DNA from: Branchipolynoe longqiensis
Lineage: Eukaryota; Annelida; Polychaeta; Phyllodocida; Polynoidae
DNA: 64,000 nucleotides
Direction of reading: 5' to 3'
NCBI GenBank assembly: GCA_030323885.1
Contig: CM059194.1
Coordinates: 24,788,780 to 24,852,779, forward strand
A program made the position numbers and the translations under genes. Within the stretch, counting starts at the first letter, position 1, and each line of letters starts with the position of its first letter. Positions 30,703-41,783 of this stretch are shown piece by piece. The notes beneath the pieces were generated by a model. It saw only the letters and a program-made list of their open reading frames with translations, did not search any database and was not told the DNA's origin.

Positions 30703-30906
30703 AACGAAAGGGATGGCCGAATGAGTTAGAGCGTCCATCTCCCATGTTGGTAGATCGTGGGATCATGGGGTCAAACCCTGGTGAAGCCGATGACTTAAAA
30801 ATTGATACTTGTCGCTTCCTAGCCTGGCGCTCAACATTCTTAGGATAGGGCAAGGAGCAGTGGAATGAGGAAGACCAATCGTCCGCGATTGAAATTTCCC
30901 CTGCTT
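30703..30906 (+). mobile_element. SINE-A2, full length
   Basis: Head type 1 with GGGATGGCCGAATGAGTTAG, body to GGATAGGGCAAGGAGCAGTG, then the alternative tail ending GAAATTTCCCCTGCTTAATC. Confidence 0.8.
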
Positions 30907-31140
30907 AATCAAAAAGAGGAACATTGTGCCTAGAGTGGGACTCGAACCAACACGCTTGCCATTCCGGAGAAAGGGCTCGAACCATCAGTCCATCTAGTTT
31001 AACCAACAATATATAAAACTGTTGGTGGTGAGTGGGTGCAAACAAACAGGAACTCCAAGCCTGGAGTGGCCTTCTCCTCTGCCAGTCCAGGACTAGCGTC
31101 TTAACCATTAGGCCTTCTATGCACCCTTATGCAATCACCT
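30907..31140 (-). mobile_element. SINE-B-like fragments, minus strand
   Basis: AACATTGTGCCTAGAGTGGG and ACTCGAACC resemble the SINE-B B-box side. A second tRNA-like piece at 31090-31130 (GCGTCTTAACCATTAGGCCT) follows. Confidence 0.5.
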
Positions 31141-31167
31141 GCTTGTATAACAGCATACATTACACTA

Positions 31168-31340
31168 CACAGTGTCAGGATAATGTGACCGAGTGGGACA
31201 TCAGGTCATGGTCTCCCAGAGTGGCAGCACTCTAAAGTCGCCATGAGAGTGTGCACTGCCACAAGTCGGTACCCGTCTTGATTAGACCTTAGGCCTACAT
31301 GTTACTAGGATGTAAAACTCCAAAAATCAACCAACCAACA
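31168..31340 (+). mobile_element. SINE-A, 5'-truncated
   Basis: Starts at CAGTGTCAGGATAATGTGAC and runs to the tail GATGTAAAACTCCAAAAATC. The head is absent. Confidence 0.8.
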
Positions 31341-31649
31341 TATGTATGTGGAATTTCACCGACGGAGATCAGGCACCTTACCACAACCCCCCCCCTCCCA
31401 CACACACACACACCACCAGTGTAAATAATGTGCACTATCCATTCCGCGTGTTGGGGCTGGCATTTCCGGTAGTAAAACCCGCCCCCCCCCCCTTCTCTGG
31501 AGGTTGAGCTCCAGGTGGGATTTCTCCAGGAGAGGGTTACCCTGGAGGGTGGGAGGCGCTGCTTGTACTCTGGGTGGAGAGGGCGTTCTGTAGTTCTGTG
31601 ACGTGCCCACACTGCACTGCACTGGTACCCCAGCCCGACCAAAGCAACA

Positions 31650-32590
31650 TGGAAGTCAGGAGGGTAGGGGTGAGGGTAAGGGTGCGAGTGAGGGTGCGAG
31701 TGGGGTTGAGGGGGTGGGTGAGGGGGTGGGTGTGGGGATGAGGGGGTGGGTTAAGTGGTGGGTGTGGGGTTGAGGGGGTGACGGGGTAGGGGTAGGGGTA
31801 GGGGTGGAGGTGTGGGGTAGGGGTGATGGTGCAGGTGATCCGGGGTGAGGGTGAGTGAGGGGGATGAGGATGGGTGAGGGGGTGGGGGTGTGTGTGGGGG
31901 TGAGGGTGATGGTGTGGTGGTTTGGGTGAGCGTGAGGGTGATGACGTGAGGGTGAGCGTGTGAGGGCGAGGGTGGGGTGAGAGTGAGGGATCACCCTGTT
32001 GGGCATGCAGGAAGTGGGTGTCTGGTACCTGCTCCAACGGGACCCTGGCGCATGCGTGTCTGGTTATATCGGGTACCCGGCAATCAGGTTCTCAGTTGGG
32101 TGTGTTTTTTGTGGGTGGGTGGTTTCTGTTACAGGGCTGTGGGGGTGAGGGATGCGCGGCGAAATTTAGGCTTGAGGATATTGAATAAATGTCGTGCCGT
32201 GCTATGGGTGGGTGTGGGGGTGCTGGTGGGGTGGGGGTGAAGGTGAGGGGGGTGGGGGTGGGTCGTGTGGGGTATGGGGTGTTGGCGGATGGCGTAGTGT
32301 GGTAAGTGCGGGTGGTGATAATGGGAAGTGTCAGTGGTGGTGGGTGGTGGGTGGTGGCGGTGGGTGGTGGTGGTAGTGGGTGCTAGAGGGTGGCGGTAGT
32401 GGGTGGCGGTGGGAGTGAGTGGTAATGGGTGTCAGTGTGTGTCAGTTTGTTGTAGTGTCGGTGGTGAGTGGTTAGTGGGTGTTGGTAGTGGGTGTCTGTG
32501 GTAGTGGGTTATACAGGTAGTAGTTGTAGTTGTAGTGGATGGTAGTGATAGTGGCTGGTGGTGGTAGTGGATTGTGGTAGTGGGTGGTTG
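31650..32590. repeat. G-rich (GGGTGA)n and (GGTGGT)n tract
   Basis: Plus-strand GGGTGAGGGTG words to about 32010 and GGTGGTGGGTGG words at 32200-32590. It has strong G-quadruplex potential on the plus strand. The long frames on either strand are repeat artefacts. Confidence 0.85.
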
Positions 32591-32593
32591 GGC

Positions 32594-32935
32594 TCCGCGC
32601 CCGGCACCCCGCACCCGGCACCCCGCTCCCGGCACCCCGCGCCCGGCACCCCGCGCCCGGCACCCCGCGCCCGCGCACCCCGTGCACCGCGCCCCTCGCC
32701 CCGCGACCCGCGCACCGCGCACCGCGCATCGCGCACCGCGCATCGCGCACCGCGCACCGCGCACCGCGCATCGCGCACCGCGCACCGCGCACCGCGCACC
32801 GCGCACCGCGCACCGCGCACCGCGCACCGCGCACCGCGCACCGCGCACCGCGCACCGCGCACCGCGCACCGCGCACCGCGCTCCGCGCGCCGCGCACCGC
32901 TCACCGCGCACCGCGCGCCGCGCGCCGCGCACATA
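32594..32935. repeat. GC-rich heptamer array (CGCACCG)n
   Basis: It starts with GCCCGGCACCCC units (32594-32680), then turns into near-perfect CGCACCG heptamers (about 32705-32935), with scattered T and G variants. Every frame is open on both strands because the unit lacks stop words. Confidence 0.92.
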
Positions 32936-32939
32936 CCTA

Positions 32940-33125
32940 CAGGCAAAGTACTTATATACATACACAGGGTAGGTTAAACAACAATACAGCACATAGCTTG
33001 TACAGAATCCTGGTTCCAGGAAACCAGTGTCGGCGTGGTGATGAAAATGGGAAATATTGCGTCTAAATTAGGATTCAAAGCCACACTCCTTGCCACCCCA
33101 AGGCGTGTGTGCTAAGCGTTGTAAC
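32940..33125 (-). mobile_element. SINE-B, single copy, minus strand
   Basis: CACAGGGTAGGTTAAACAAC, AGCTTGTACAGAATCCTGG, then GATGAAAATGGGAAATATTG and a decayed tRNA-like block. Confidence 0.65.
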
Positions 33126-33188
33126 ATTTTTCTGTACTATTATGAAAGAAAAATATATAAACACAAAAGAAACCATCACGACCTTAAG

Positions 33189-33747
33189 CCCCGGTCATAT
33201 AGCCGTTAGTGGACGTAGTGGAGGCTAACTTAGTTGAAAGTAGTTGAACATAGTTGAACGTAGGTGAATGTACCGGCATCCATACTTGTCCGTGATGTTA
33301 ACTTAGTAATGACGACGTTGGTGAGCCATGATCTCCGATTTAATTTTTTGACATGTTCAAAAGGGCGGTGTGTTAGAGACTGAATTTGCATCCATGATGC
33401 TAATGCACTCTAGCATACTCTAAAGTAATCTAGCATATTCTAGCATACTCTAGCATACTTGGATGAAGCTCTGATCACATAGCCATTAGTGGACCTAGGT
33501 GAACATAGTGGAGGCTAACCTAGTTGAACGTAGTTGAACATAGTTGAACGTAGTTGAACATACTGGCATCAGTACCGTAACGTATTTATCCACACAGTAA
33601 CGTATTTATCCATTCCAAAACCTGCCATACCTTAATGTATTTCAACATAGTTTAACATACTTACACCACGTTTGATCAACGTTCATCTATCTTACGTCCA
33701 CTAACGGGTCTGCGGATCACTACGTCCACTAACGGCTATCTGACCGG
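33189..33747. mobile_element. hAT-like MITE M6
   Basis: Flanked by ACCTTAAG at 33181-33188 and 33748-33755 (8 bp). The terminal inverted repeats are about 30 bp and contain ATAGCCGTTAGTGGACGTAG on the left and its near-complement on the right. The interior is rich in GTAGTTGAACATAGTTGAAC-type units and has an internal second copy of the terminal motif near 33478. Confidence 0.75.
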
Positions 33748-33876
33748 ACCTTAAGTGTCTAAACCAACGTTAGGTAGCGAGCGACTTTCGGAATCACTGC
33801 TCTAAAAAATATAAATGTTCCTGCTTCATTGTAGAGGGTGGGAGGGGTAAGGAGGGAGAGGGGTAGATTACTTACT

Positions 33877-34153
33877 TGTTGGAGTTGTACGTCATGGCTA
33901 CATCTAAGGGCATAATACGACATGTACTGACTTGTTACAGTGTGGACTTATGGCAACTTTATAGTGCTACGCTCTGGGAGACCAGGCTGCCAGCACCATG
34001 ACCTGATATACCACTCAGTCACATTATCATGACACTGAGCCAACCAGTTATTGCACAATCCTAATAATGCCGAGTGCCTGGGTTCGAATCCCACGATCTA
34101 ACAAACCGAGAGACCGACGCTCAACTCATTTGGCCACCCCATCCCGTCTGATC
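33877..34153 (-). mobile_element. SINE-A (head type 1), minus strand, internal deletion
   Basis: Tail GGAGTTGTACGTCATGGCTA to head (CATTTGGCCACCCCATCCCG). The segment between GCCGAGTGCCTGG and the B-box is missing. Confidence 0.8.
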
Positions 34154-34344
34154 GAGGGGTGGTAGGGGAGCGGGTTGTTGACAGGCGTTGGGGGGCAGTG
34201 GGGGAGTAAATCAGGTAGAATAGCGCCTGTGTAGCAAGCAGCCAAAGCAATGCGCGTGCGCAGCGATCTGGTTTAGCGAGAGTTTATTTATGTAAATTGC
34301 ATAGTGCCATTTTGGCGGTGGTAATTTAGTGGCTGCCACTACCC

Positions 34345-35600
34345 GACTGTTGTAAGAACCTGTGTTAGCCCAACACAACCCGTTACACTGGCCACCATTG
34401 AAAAGTCGTCGTCGAATGCAGCTTTTGTCTGCCTGGGGGTTGGGGGTGTGTCTCTAACCAACAGTTCCTCGGTCATATTTGCAAATCAACATAGGCGTGT
34501 TATGGTGACCATGATAGTTAGAGATCCTTGATGCGAACATATACATACATGCCCTGACTGTTGCAGTGAGCCTGTGTTAGTCCAACATAACCCATTACAC
34601 TGGACCCCATTGAAAAGTCATCGTCAAATGCAGCATTATAAATTACAAATAAAGACCAAGGTAAACAGTGGGAAGGAGATTATTTGACAGCCACATGTGT
34701 AGTTTCGCAGTGTGTTTATTCGAATGCAGCTTTTGGGGGGGATTGGGGGAGGGTGTCTCTCTAACCAACAGTCCCTCTGTCATATTCACAAATCAACATA
34801 GCCACGTCACAGTGGCCATAATGGTTAGAGATCCCAGATGGACACACATACACACACAGCCCGACTGTTGCAGTGATTTATGTTAGCCCAACATAAACTA
34901 TCGCACTGGACACCATTGAAAAGTCGTCATCGAATGCAGCTTTTGTCTGCCTGGGGATTTAGGGGTTGTGGTGTGTCTCTAACCAACAGTTCCTCGATCA
35001 TATTCGCAAATCAACATAGGCGTGTTATGGTGACCATGATGGTTAGAGATCCTGGATGCACACATATACATACACACCCCGACTGTTGCAGTGAACCTGA
35101 GTTAGCCCAACATAACCCATTACACTGGATGCCATTGAAAAGTTGTCGTCGAATGCAGCAGTGTAAATTACAAATAAAGACCAAGGTAAACATTGGAAAG
35201 GAGGTAATTTGACAGCCACATGTGTGGTTTCGCAGGGTGTTTCATCGAAGGCAGCTTTTGGGGGGGATTGGGGGAGGGTGTGTCTCTAGCTAACAGTTCC
35301 TCCGTCATATTCACAAATCAACATAGCCACGTCACAGTGGCCATAATGGTTAGAGATCCCAGATGGACACACATACACACACAGCCCGAGTGTTGCAGCG
35401 AATCTATGTTAGCCCAACATAAACTATTGCACTGGACACCATTGAAAAGTCGTCATCGAATGCAGCTTTTGTCTGCCTGGGGGGTTGGGTGGGGGTTGGG
35501 TGTCTCTCACCAACAGTTCCTCGGGCATAATCGCTAATCAACATAAGTGTGTCATGGCAGCCATGATGGTTAGAGATCCCGGATACACACACACTTACGC
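34345..35600 (+). repeat. Higher-order tandem repeat, ~525 bp period
   Basis: The marker ATTGAAAAGTCGTC-TCGAATGCAGC recurs at about 34396, 34609, 34915, 35131 and 35441. Spacings alternate 213, 306, 216 and 310 bp, so a shorter and a longer related subunit alternate. About 2.4 periods are present. No conserved protein. Confidence 0.8.
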
Positions 35601-35699
35601 ACACATGATAGATGCAGTATTAGCATAACTTACAGATTAACTACCAGATCCTGTTCTGGCTGATCTAGGCCCTATTGGCCGTCTAATGCCAGCTCATTA

Positions 35700-35975
35700 T
35701 GGCAAAAAAGAACTATTTTTCTGCACACATTTGGAGGTTGACAGTGCCCTGAAGTCACCTAATGGTGAGTGTCCTCTCCAATGTCTATCCAACCTTCTCT
35801 CAAATGGTTCTCCGCTGGTGCTTCAACCACTTGGTCTGGGAGACTGTTCCAGGGGTCTGTCACTCGAAAGAAAAATTAGTGTTTCCTGGCCTCAAGCCTG
35901 GGCCTCTCAATGAAGATCTTATGCCGCTTAGATCTTAAATGCAGCTTAGTAGCATATTCATAGTTACTCCTGCAT
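35700..35975 (-). pseudogene. LINE ORF2 C-terminal relic
   Basis: On the minus strand: YEYATKLHLRSKRHKIFIER, PRLEARKH, a stop, then FFFRVTDPWNSLPDQVVEAP. The R-V-x-x-x-WNSLP-x-x-VVEAP signature marks the extreme C-terminus of CR1/L2/Jockey ORF2 proteins. The fragment is stop-ridden and too short to assign further. Confidence 0.6.
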
Positions 35976-36140
35976 TCTAGTGACAGAGCTGCTAAACAAC
36001 CCTATGGAAAAGGTGTCGGAATGCCTCGTTAGCAGCATAATCACATACATCCGCAATGTAATATGCTAAATATATTGTTCAAATACTTATCTATCATAGC
36101 CTGCTATTTTTAGTGTGAAGAATTTAGGAAATCGTGTAGC

Positions 36141-36496
36141 TTAAAAGTTGCATAGTCCGATGAAATATCAAATTTTCAAAACCAAACCAATTATCTAGAT
36201 TTGAGTTTATGTATCTAACTTAGATACTGATGCACTTATTAAGCATTTGTTTTTGCATAGAAGGCAGTACCAAGTCAATTTAACAGAATCTGTTACTGTA
36301 GAAATCTATGGTGTCAGAATTTTAGCAATCTTGCCCAAACTAATTTTCGATGATTGCATTCGAAATATCTCAAAAGTTTACCATTTAAAATAAAAGTAAC
36401 TTTGAACTAATGTAAAGTAGATACTAGTTATTGATCTGATGTATTTATCTCAGAAAAAATACAGAAATTCAAAACCAGTGGACTATGCAACTTTAA
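36141..36496. mobile_element. MITE M1, complete copy
   Basis: TTAAAAGTTGCATAGTCCGA at the left and GACTATGCAACTTTAA at the right. 356 bp, colinear with 30-386. Confidence 0.75.
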
Positions 36497-36511
36497 ATAA
36501 ATCTTACATAT

Positions 36512-36681
36512 CAAATCGAGAGCATTCAGTGGCTGCCATGTTGGTGATTTTGCATACTCTCCCGGTTCATCAACTTTACCCCAATAGAGATGAAAACACT
36601 GCACACTGGAACAAGGAGGACCTGCACAGCTTGTTTATAGTTGATTCATGCCTATGCAGGTTTTTGTTTGGAGTTAGATAG
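36512..36681 (+). repeat. Dispersed repeat C, copy 1
   Basis: TGGCTGCCATGTTGGTG, CAACTTTACCCCAATAGA, ACACTGGAACAAGGA and GTTGATTCATGCCTA all recur inverted at 48953-49113. No TIR or tRNA-like part is visible. Confidence 0.65.
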
Positions 36682-36792
36682 GGTCATCATCTACCACTAC
36701 TGTGGGTTGGGGTGAATATTTTAATTAGACACTCAATAGAACTAGCGATAAGTAACAGAGCTAAGAAACTGATCTGCTCCCCCTCCCCTCAT

Positions 36793-37108
36793 GACCAGAT
36801 CGGATGGCCGAATGAGTAGAGCGTCCGTCTCCTGTTTTGGTATATCGTGGTCGAGTCAAACCGATGACTTAAAAATGTATACTTGTCACTTCCTAGCCAG
36901 GCACTCGACATTATTAGCATAGGGCAGGGACTGGGTGGCTCAGTGTCAGGATAATGTGACTGAGTGGGATATCAGGTCATGGTCCTGGCAGCCTGGTCTC
37001 CCAGTGGGGAAGCACTATAAAAGTTGCAATGAGTATGTACTGTCGCAAGTCGGTACCCATCCTGATATGACCTTAGGTGTTGCCAGGACATAAAACTGCA
37101 ACAACAAA
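36793..37108 (+). mobile_element. SINE-A (head type 1, B-box deleted)
   Basis: Head GATCGGATGGCCGAATGAGT, then GGTATATCGTGGTCGAGTCA with the GTTCGAACC box lost. Complete body and tail. Confidence 0.82.
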
Positions 37109-37179
37109 CCTAATCAAGCCCCTCCCCCTGATGCCTGGGCGCCATATTGGTATATAGAGGGCGTAGGTTGCTATAGCAT

Positions 37180-37518
37180 TCGGTTGGTTGGTTGGTTGTT
37201 GGAGTTTTACATATTGGCAACATCTAAGGCCATATCAGGACGGATACCAACTTGTAACAGTGTGCACTAATGGTGATTTTATTGTGCTGCGCCACTGGGA
37301 AATCAGGCAGCTGGCACCATGACCCGATATCCCACTCAGTCACATTATCCTGACACTGAGCTAACAACTCCTTGCCCTATCCTATTAATGCCAAGAGCTA
37401 GGCTAGGAAGTGGCAAGTATCAATTTTATACGTCATTGGTTTGACGCAAAAGGGAACTGAACTCCTGAGATATCGCACGTGAGGCCCACGCTCTACCGAT
37501 TTGGCCATCAGGCCTGGT
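37180..37518 (-). mobile_element. SINE-A (head type 2), minus strand
   Basis: Tail GGAGTTTTACATATTGGCAA to head CTCTACCGATTTGGCCATCA. Confidence 0.82.
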
Positions 37519-37657
37519 CTATAACATTCGGTGTTTGGAGACGATTAACATTTCGTGGCAATTCGTGACGGCTCATTGAGCTAGACGCACGAGCTGTCTG
37601 TCAGACGACGCGATCTGTTGGTGTGTGGGAGGGGTGGATGTGAATAAGTTGTGCCGG

Positions 37658-38144
37658 TGTAACAATTTCAATTTCCCCCCTTTCCAAGTTCCCCCCGGGA
37701 ATCTGAAAACGTTTTTAATTTCACATTTTCAGATTCCTGGCAGGGAAATTAAAAACAGTTTCCAGATTCCTCCCCCTATTTTCAAATTCCCCCCTCTGGG
37801 AATTTAAAATTATTTTAAAAACTTTTAAAAACATTTTATGATTCAGACCCCTAATATTTTTTTCATAGCCATCTTGGAGACTTTTTGTGTCATTTGGGGT
37901 GAAATATGTTTTGTTGTACTAGTAATAATTTCCATTATGCTATTCTCTGTGTATTATTATATTTGTCATGAAAAATATAACAAAATAACAAAAATAAAGA
38001 AAATTCCCCAAAAATGGGGGGAGGGAAAGTTAAAACGAGGGAGGGAAAAGTAAAGCGTTTTCAAATTCCCGTGGGATGAATTTGAAAACGTTTTCAAGTT
38101 CCCCTGGGGGAACTTCAATCAGGGGGGAATTTGAAATCTTTACA
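37658..38144. mobile_element. CCGG-targeted MITE M12
   Basis: CCGG at 37654-37657 and 38145-38148 flanks an element starting TGTAACAATTTCAATTTCCC and ending TGAAATCTTTACA. Subterminal motifs (TTCAAATTCCCC, GAAAACGTTTT) recur inside in both directions. The 4 bp CCGG duplication and TGTAA...TTACA ends match the MITE at 59932-60325. A Ginger-type origin is an inference. Confidence 0.75.
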
Positions 38145-38239
38145 CCGGGGCTGCCTCGCTGTCTGCCATAGAGGTCACAATGAGCTGCTCTGAGCTGTAC
38201 ACGGCATAGTGGTGAGCACAGAGCCGCCATCCACTCAAA

Positions 38240-39420
38240 GGCTAAACACCGATCGTTAGCATATATATATATATGCATATATTTAATATATATATATGTA
38301 TATACATTTATTTAAATGTTTATATTTTTCATTAGTGAGGTAGCAGTGTAGCAGCCATGGGAAAGGTGGCGTGAGCATCAGGTACGGTGGGTGATATAGG
38401 GATAGGGTTGTAAATAGACTAGAATAGCTATGGTTTATACCACAAAGATTTATATAACTATATTATATATATCCATGTTCATGCGAGATATCTATATTTG
38501 TATATTATGTATTGATAGTTATTATGCATTAATAGGGATTAATATATATTAATGTATATTAATATATAATAATATATATTAAAATATATTAGTATATATT
38601 AATATATATACTTAATAGATATTAATATATATTACATATATTAATATATATAAATATATATTAATATATATTAATATATATTATATATATTAATATATAT
38701 TAAATATATTAATATATATTAATATATATTAATATATATTAAGATACATTAATACATACTGACAGATATTAATAGATATATTAATATGCATATTAATATA
38801 TGTAATGTATGTAGACATAAAATATAACATAATATACATATGATATATAATATACACATAATATATCAAATATATATATAATAAATATAATTTATATACA
38901 TGGAAGCAAAAATATTAATATGTATATTAATATATATTAATATATATACATACATTTATATATACATAGATTAATATATATTAACGCGATAACGACCAGA
39001 CACAGCTGGCTTATATGAGGTCAGAGACCCTGACAGGTGGCGCCGCATGGCCAAACCTGGAACTAAACAATGTCATAAACTAGCTGTAGTTTGCAAGTTA
39101 ACAATACAGATATAACTGAAGATGGTAGTGTCCTTGTTTATATTCCCATAATAGATTATAGAGTACATATTAATATATATATACATATATTTATAAAAAT
39201 ATATATTAATAAAGAACGAAATATATTTATACATATTAACATATATTCCTATTATATATAGCTATATCTATATATATATATCTATATATATATATTTATA
39301 TATATTATAAATATTTATAAATATTTATAAATATTTATAAATATATATACATATTTTTAGATATTTTACATATTTTTATATAAATATATTAATGTATATT
39401 AATGTATTTTAATATATACA
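38240..39420. repeat. AT-rich tract of TTAATATATA repeats
   Basis: Mostly TTAATATATATTAA words. A short non-repetitive island at 38985-39160 (CAGGTGGCGCCGCATGGCCA) resembles 51895-52035. No coding potential. Confidence 0.9.
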
Positions 39421-39604
39421 TATATTATATATAATCTATTATATATATATAAACGCTCAGAGAATTATTTATTATTTATTTATTCGATTTGGCTCGAGTT
39501 GAATATTAGCCAATCGCCGTCGTCTGGCCTCTGGCTGCATCCTTTGGCCCCGACGCTTGCTCTCGAGGCGGTCAAATCGTCACTTGCCTCCAGTTTTTTG
39601 CTTT
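39421..39604 (+). repeat. Ngaro A1 repeat
   Basis: About 184 bp, matching A2 at 43679-43862 with a few substitutions. Core words AAACGCTC-GAGAATTATTTA, GAATATTAGCCAATCGCCGT and GCTTGCTCTCGAGGCGGTCA. Confidence 0.9.
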
Positions 39605-40353
39605 GGAAGGACCACAGTCTACCTGCTACTTGTGCCTCCTTTCTCTACCGGTTATACCTGTTGTTTCATCGACGAATTGATCAGCAATAACAAGGCCGAT
39701 CGCACCTGAGACAGATTGACGGTATCGTGAAACTAACCTTATTCTTGTTTTTCAAGGGACAGCGGACGACTAAAGCAATATGATTTCATTGTGTCGGTTT
39801 CAACATAGTTCTGATCGCTGATGAAAACTGCTATATACCGTCGAGAATAACAATCGATCAATCTGACACTGCTAACCTTAACTGGGCAAAGTGATGACTA
39901 CTTCGGTCGATTACAGCAATTTAAGGATCTAGGCTTACGATAACCCGGGTACTTGAGTCGATCAGCTGCTATAGACGGCCTCAGGACGACGTCACTGCCA
40001 TTACTGTAGCTTTGTCGTAGGGCCAACGGACGACGGAAGCAGATTGCTTTCATGTTGTCGATTAAACATAATCTCTACGGGCTACTAAAAACGACTGATA
40101 TACGATCTATTTATCTCATCCGACCTGTAACGGCCAAATCGGCCCAATGGACGACTTCTTTCGAATTTAACGGTCGATTATCATTAGTTGCCGCTCGAAT
40201 TTAACTAAGACACTGCTTAATCCCAGCCAATCGGGCCAACGGACGACTTGTGTATATATACACAAGGGCCAACGGACGACCAAGGCAAAATAATTTCTGT
40301 GTCGTTTTCAACATACTCCTGATCTTTACTGAGATTGGGCCAACGGACGACCT
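39605..40353 (+). promoter_or_regulatory. Ngaro leader with repeated GGGCCAACGGACGAC motif
   Basis: The motif GGGCCAACGGACGAC or close variants occur near 39757, 40020, 40140, 40234, 40266 and 40336, some followed by similar text (TTTC-TGTCG-TTCAACATA). The region looks like decayed tandem repeats and has no long ORF. It may be a packaging or regulatory leader, but that is a guess. Confidence 0.55.
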
Positions 40354-41127
40354 ATGCCGCTACCATACTGTAGCGAGTGCGGGTTTAACCACAAGAAGGA
40401 CGACATGGCGACTTGCTGCGACCACCAGGAACGGACGACGGTCCGCACAAGAAGTATGGCCTCGATTAAATCAAAAGACGATTCGGGCCAGGTGACGACG
40501 GCAATGGCTGATTTATCGATCGACGAAAAGGAGGAGGAAGCAAGAACGGCGATCGCAAAAATCGAGGCGGAGTTACGGTTACAGGACCTCCATGACCGTT
40601 TGAGTGACTTGCAGGCAGAGAGGGACAGAAGGAGGTCCGGTCGTCCACGGACTAGGGACGAGCCAGAAAAAGAGGACGACATGACGGAGAAGTCCACCCA
40701 CAGAACTGACATTCACGTGATTCCCGAGGAGGCACGGCCAGAGTGGAAGACAAAGGATAGAGAAGACGAAGGCCACTCTTCCTATGGCCGGTCACGGAGA
40801 AGATCGAGGGAAACCGGACGACGACGGACAACACGCTCGCGGAGCGACAGCAGTGCTTCCCGACGTAGACGGAGTAAGTGGGCTCTGAAAAAACATACTC
40901 TGGGGGGAAAGGATGTTAGGAAGCTCAATGCCTATGAGTTAATTAATGCTAGTGCTTCCTAGTGCCTCACCATAGCGGACCTGTCCGTACAAGACTACAA
41001 AGCTTTCTTGCAGCATCTAAAGTTTAGCACAAATCGTGCGAGGGACGACCATTACAAAGACATTGCACATGTCGAGTACGATTTGGAGATCCGGCAGCTA
41101 GTGGAGACGATCGGATTTGTGATATAA
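40354..41127 (+). pseudogene. Ngaro gag-like ORF
   Basis: Starts at ATG 40354 with a CSECGFNHKKDDMATCCDH cysteine/histidine cluster, possibly a zinc finger. A charged helical part follows (DEKEEEARTAIAKIEAELRL), then an arginine/serine-rich basic stretch (GRSRRRSRETGRRR) and KHTLGGKDVRKLNAYELI. A TAG at 40960-40962 interrupts the frame. The same frame continues (DLSVQDYKAFLQHLKFSTNR) to the stop at 41125. Basic, low-similarity Gag proteins are usual in this order. Assignment rests on position ahead of RT. Confidence 0.65.
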
Positions 41128-41783
41128 CCTATAACACCAAGGAGAGGAAGGCTAGGAACAATTGGGAGCATGATATCATTTATGAGAAGTTTCAGGGAGA
41201 GCTAGCTGATGGGAACATATCCAGGGTATGCAATCAGCCAAAATGTACACATTCGGTGTTTGTCGTACCGAAGGACGATGGCGGCGGTAGAACCGTCGTC
41301 GATTGTAGTAGACCAAAGGGCAACTCTGTAAACCAGTTCACACGAGGCATAGCCACTACTTTTAGCTACAAAACCATCGATACTGTCACAGACTGCATGG
41401 AGAAAGGAGATTTTCTATCTACAATAGACATTAAAGATGCTTACAGAGCTGTCTCCATCCATCCATGTGACAGGCCTCGTCAGGGTCTTGCCATTGCTAG
41501 GGCGCTGGCTGACGATGGAGCCTATTACCTAGACAACAGACTTAGCATGGGCCTATCCTCCAGTCCTTATATATTTTCCAAAATTTCAGATTTCATTGTC
41601 AGATGTGCTCTGAGAGAGGGAGTTACTCGGGTAATTAATTACCTCGATGACTTCTGTGTATTAGGACGGAATAAATTCGAGGCGATGGGCGCCCAGAAGC
41701 TAGTGTTAGGCATTATTCGCAGGCTAGGTTTCTATGTCAGCTATAAGAAAGTGAGCCAGGCTGCCCGCGGGTGCGGTTTCTAG
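41128..41783 (+). pseudogene. Ngaro reverse transcriptase
   Basis: Open from about 41128. No ATG is needed if it is expressed by frameshifting from gag, since it lies in another frame. Motifs: HSVFVVPKDDGGGRTVVDCS (fingers), STIDIKDAYRAVSIHP (first catalytic aspartate), MGLSSSPYIFSKISDF, and INYLDDFCVLG (catalytic box). It ends early through a frameshift near 41765, after YVSYKKVSQ. This is the DIRS/Ngaro style of RT, recognised by the KDAY and YLDD context. Confidence 0.85.

Noticed and set aside
32432..33066. Ala/Arg/His-rich frames in five of six frames
   Set aside because: Heptamer array artefact.
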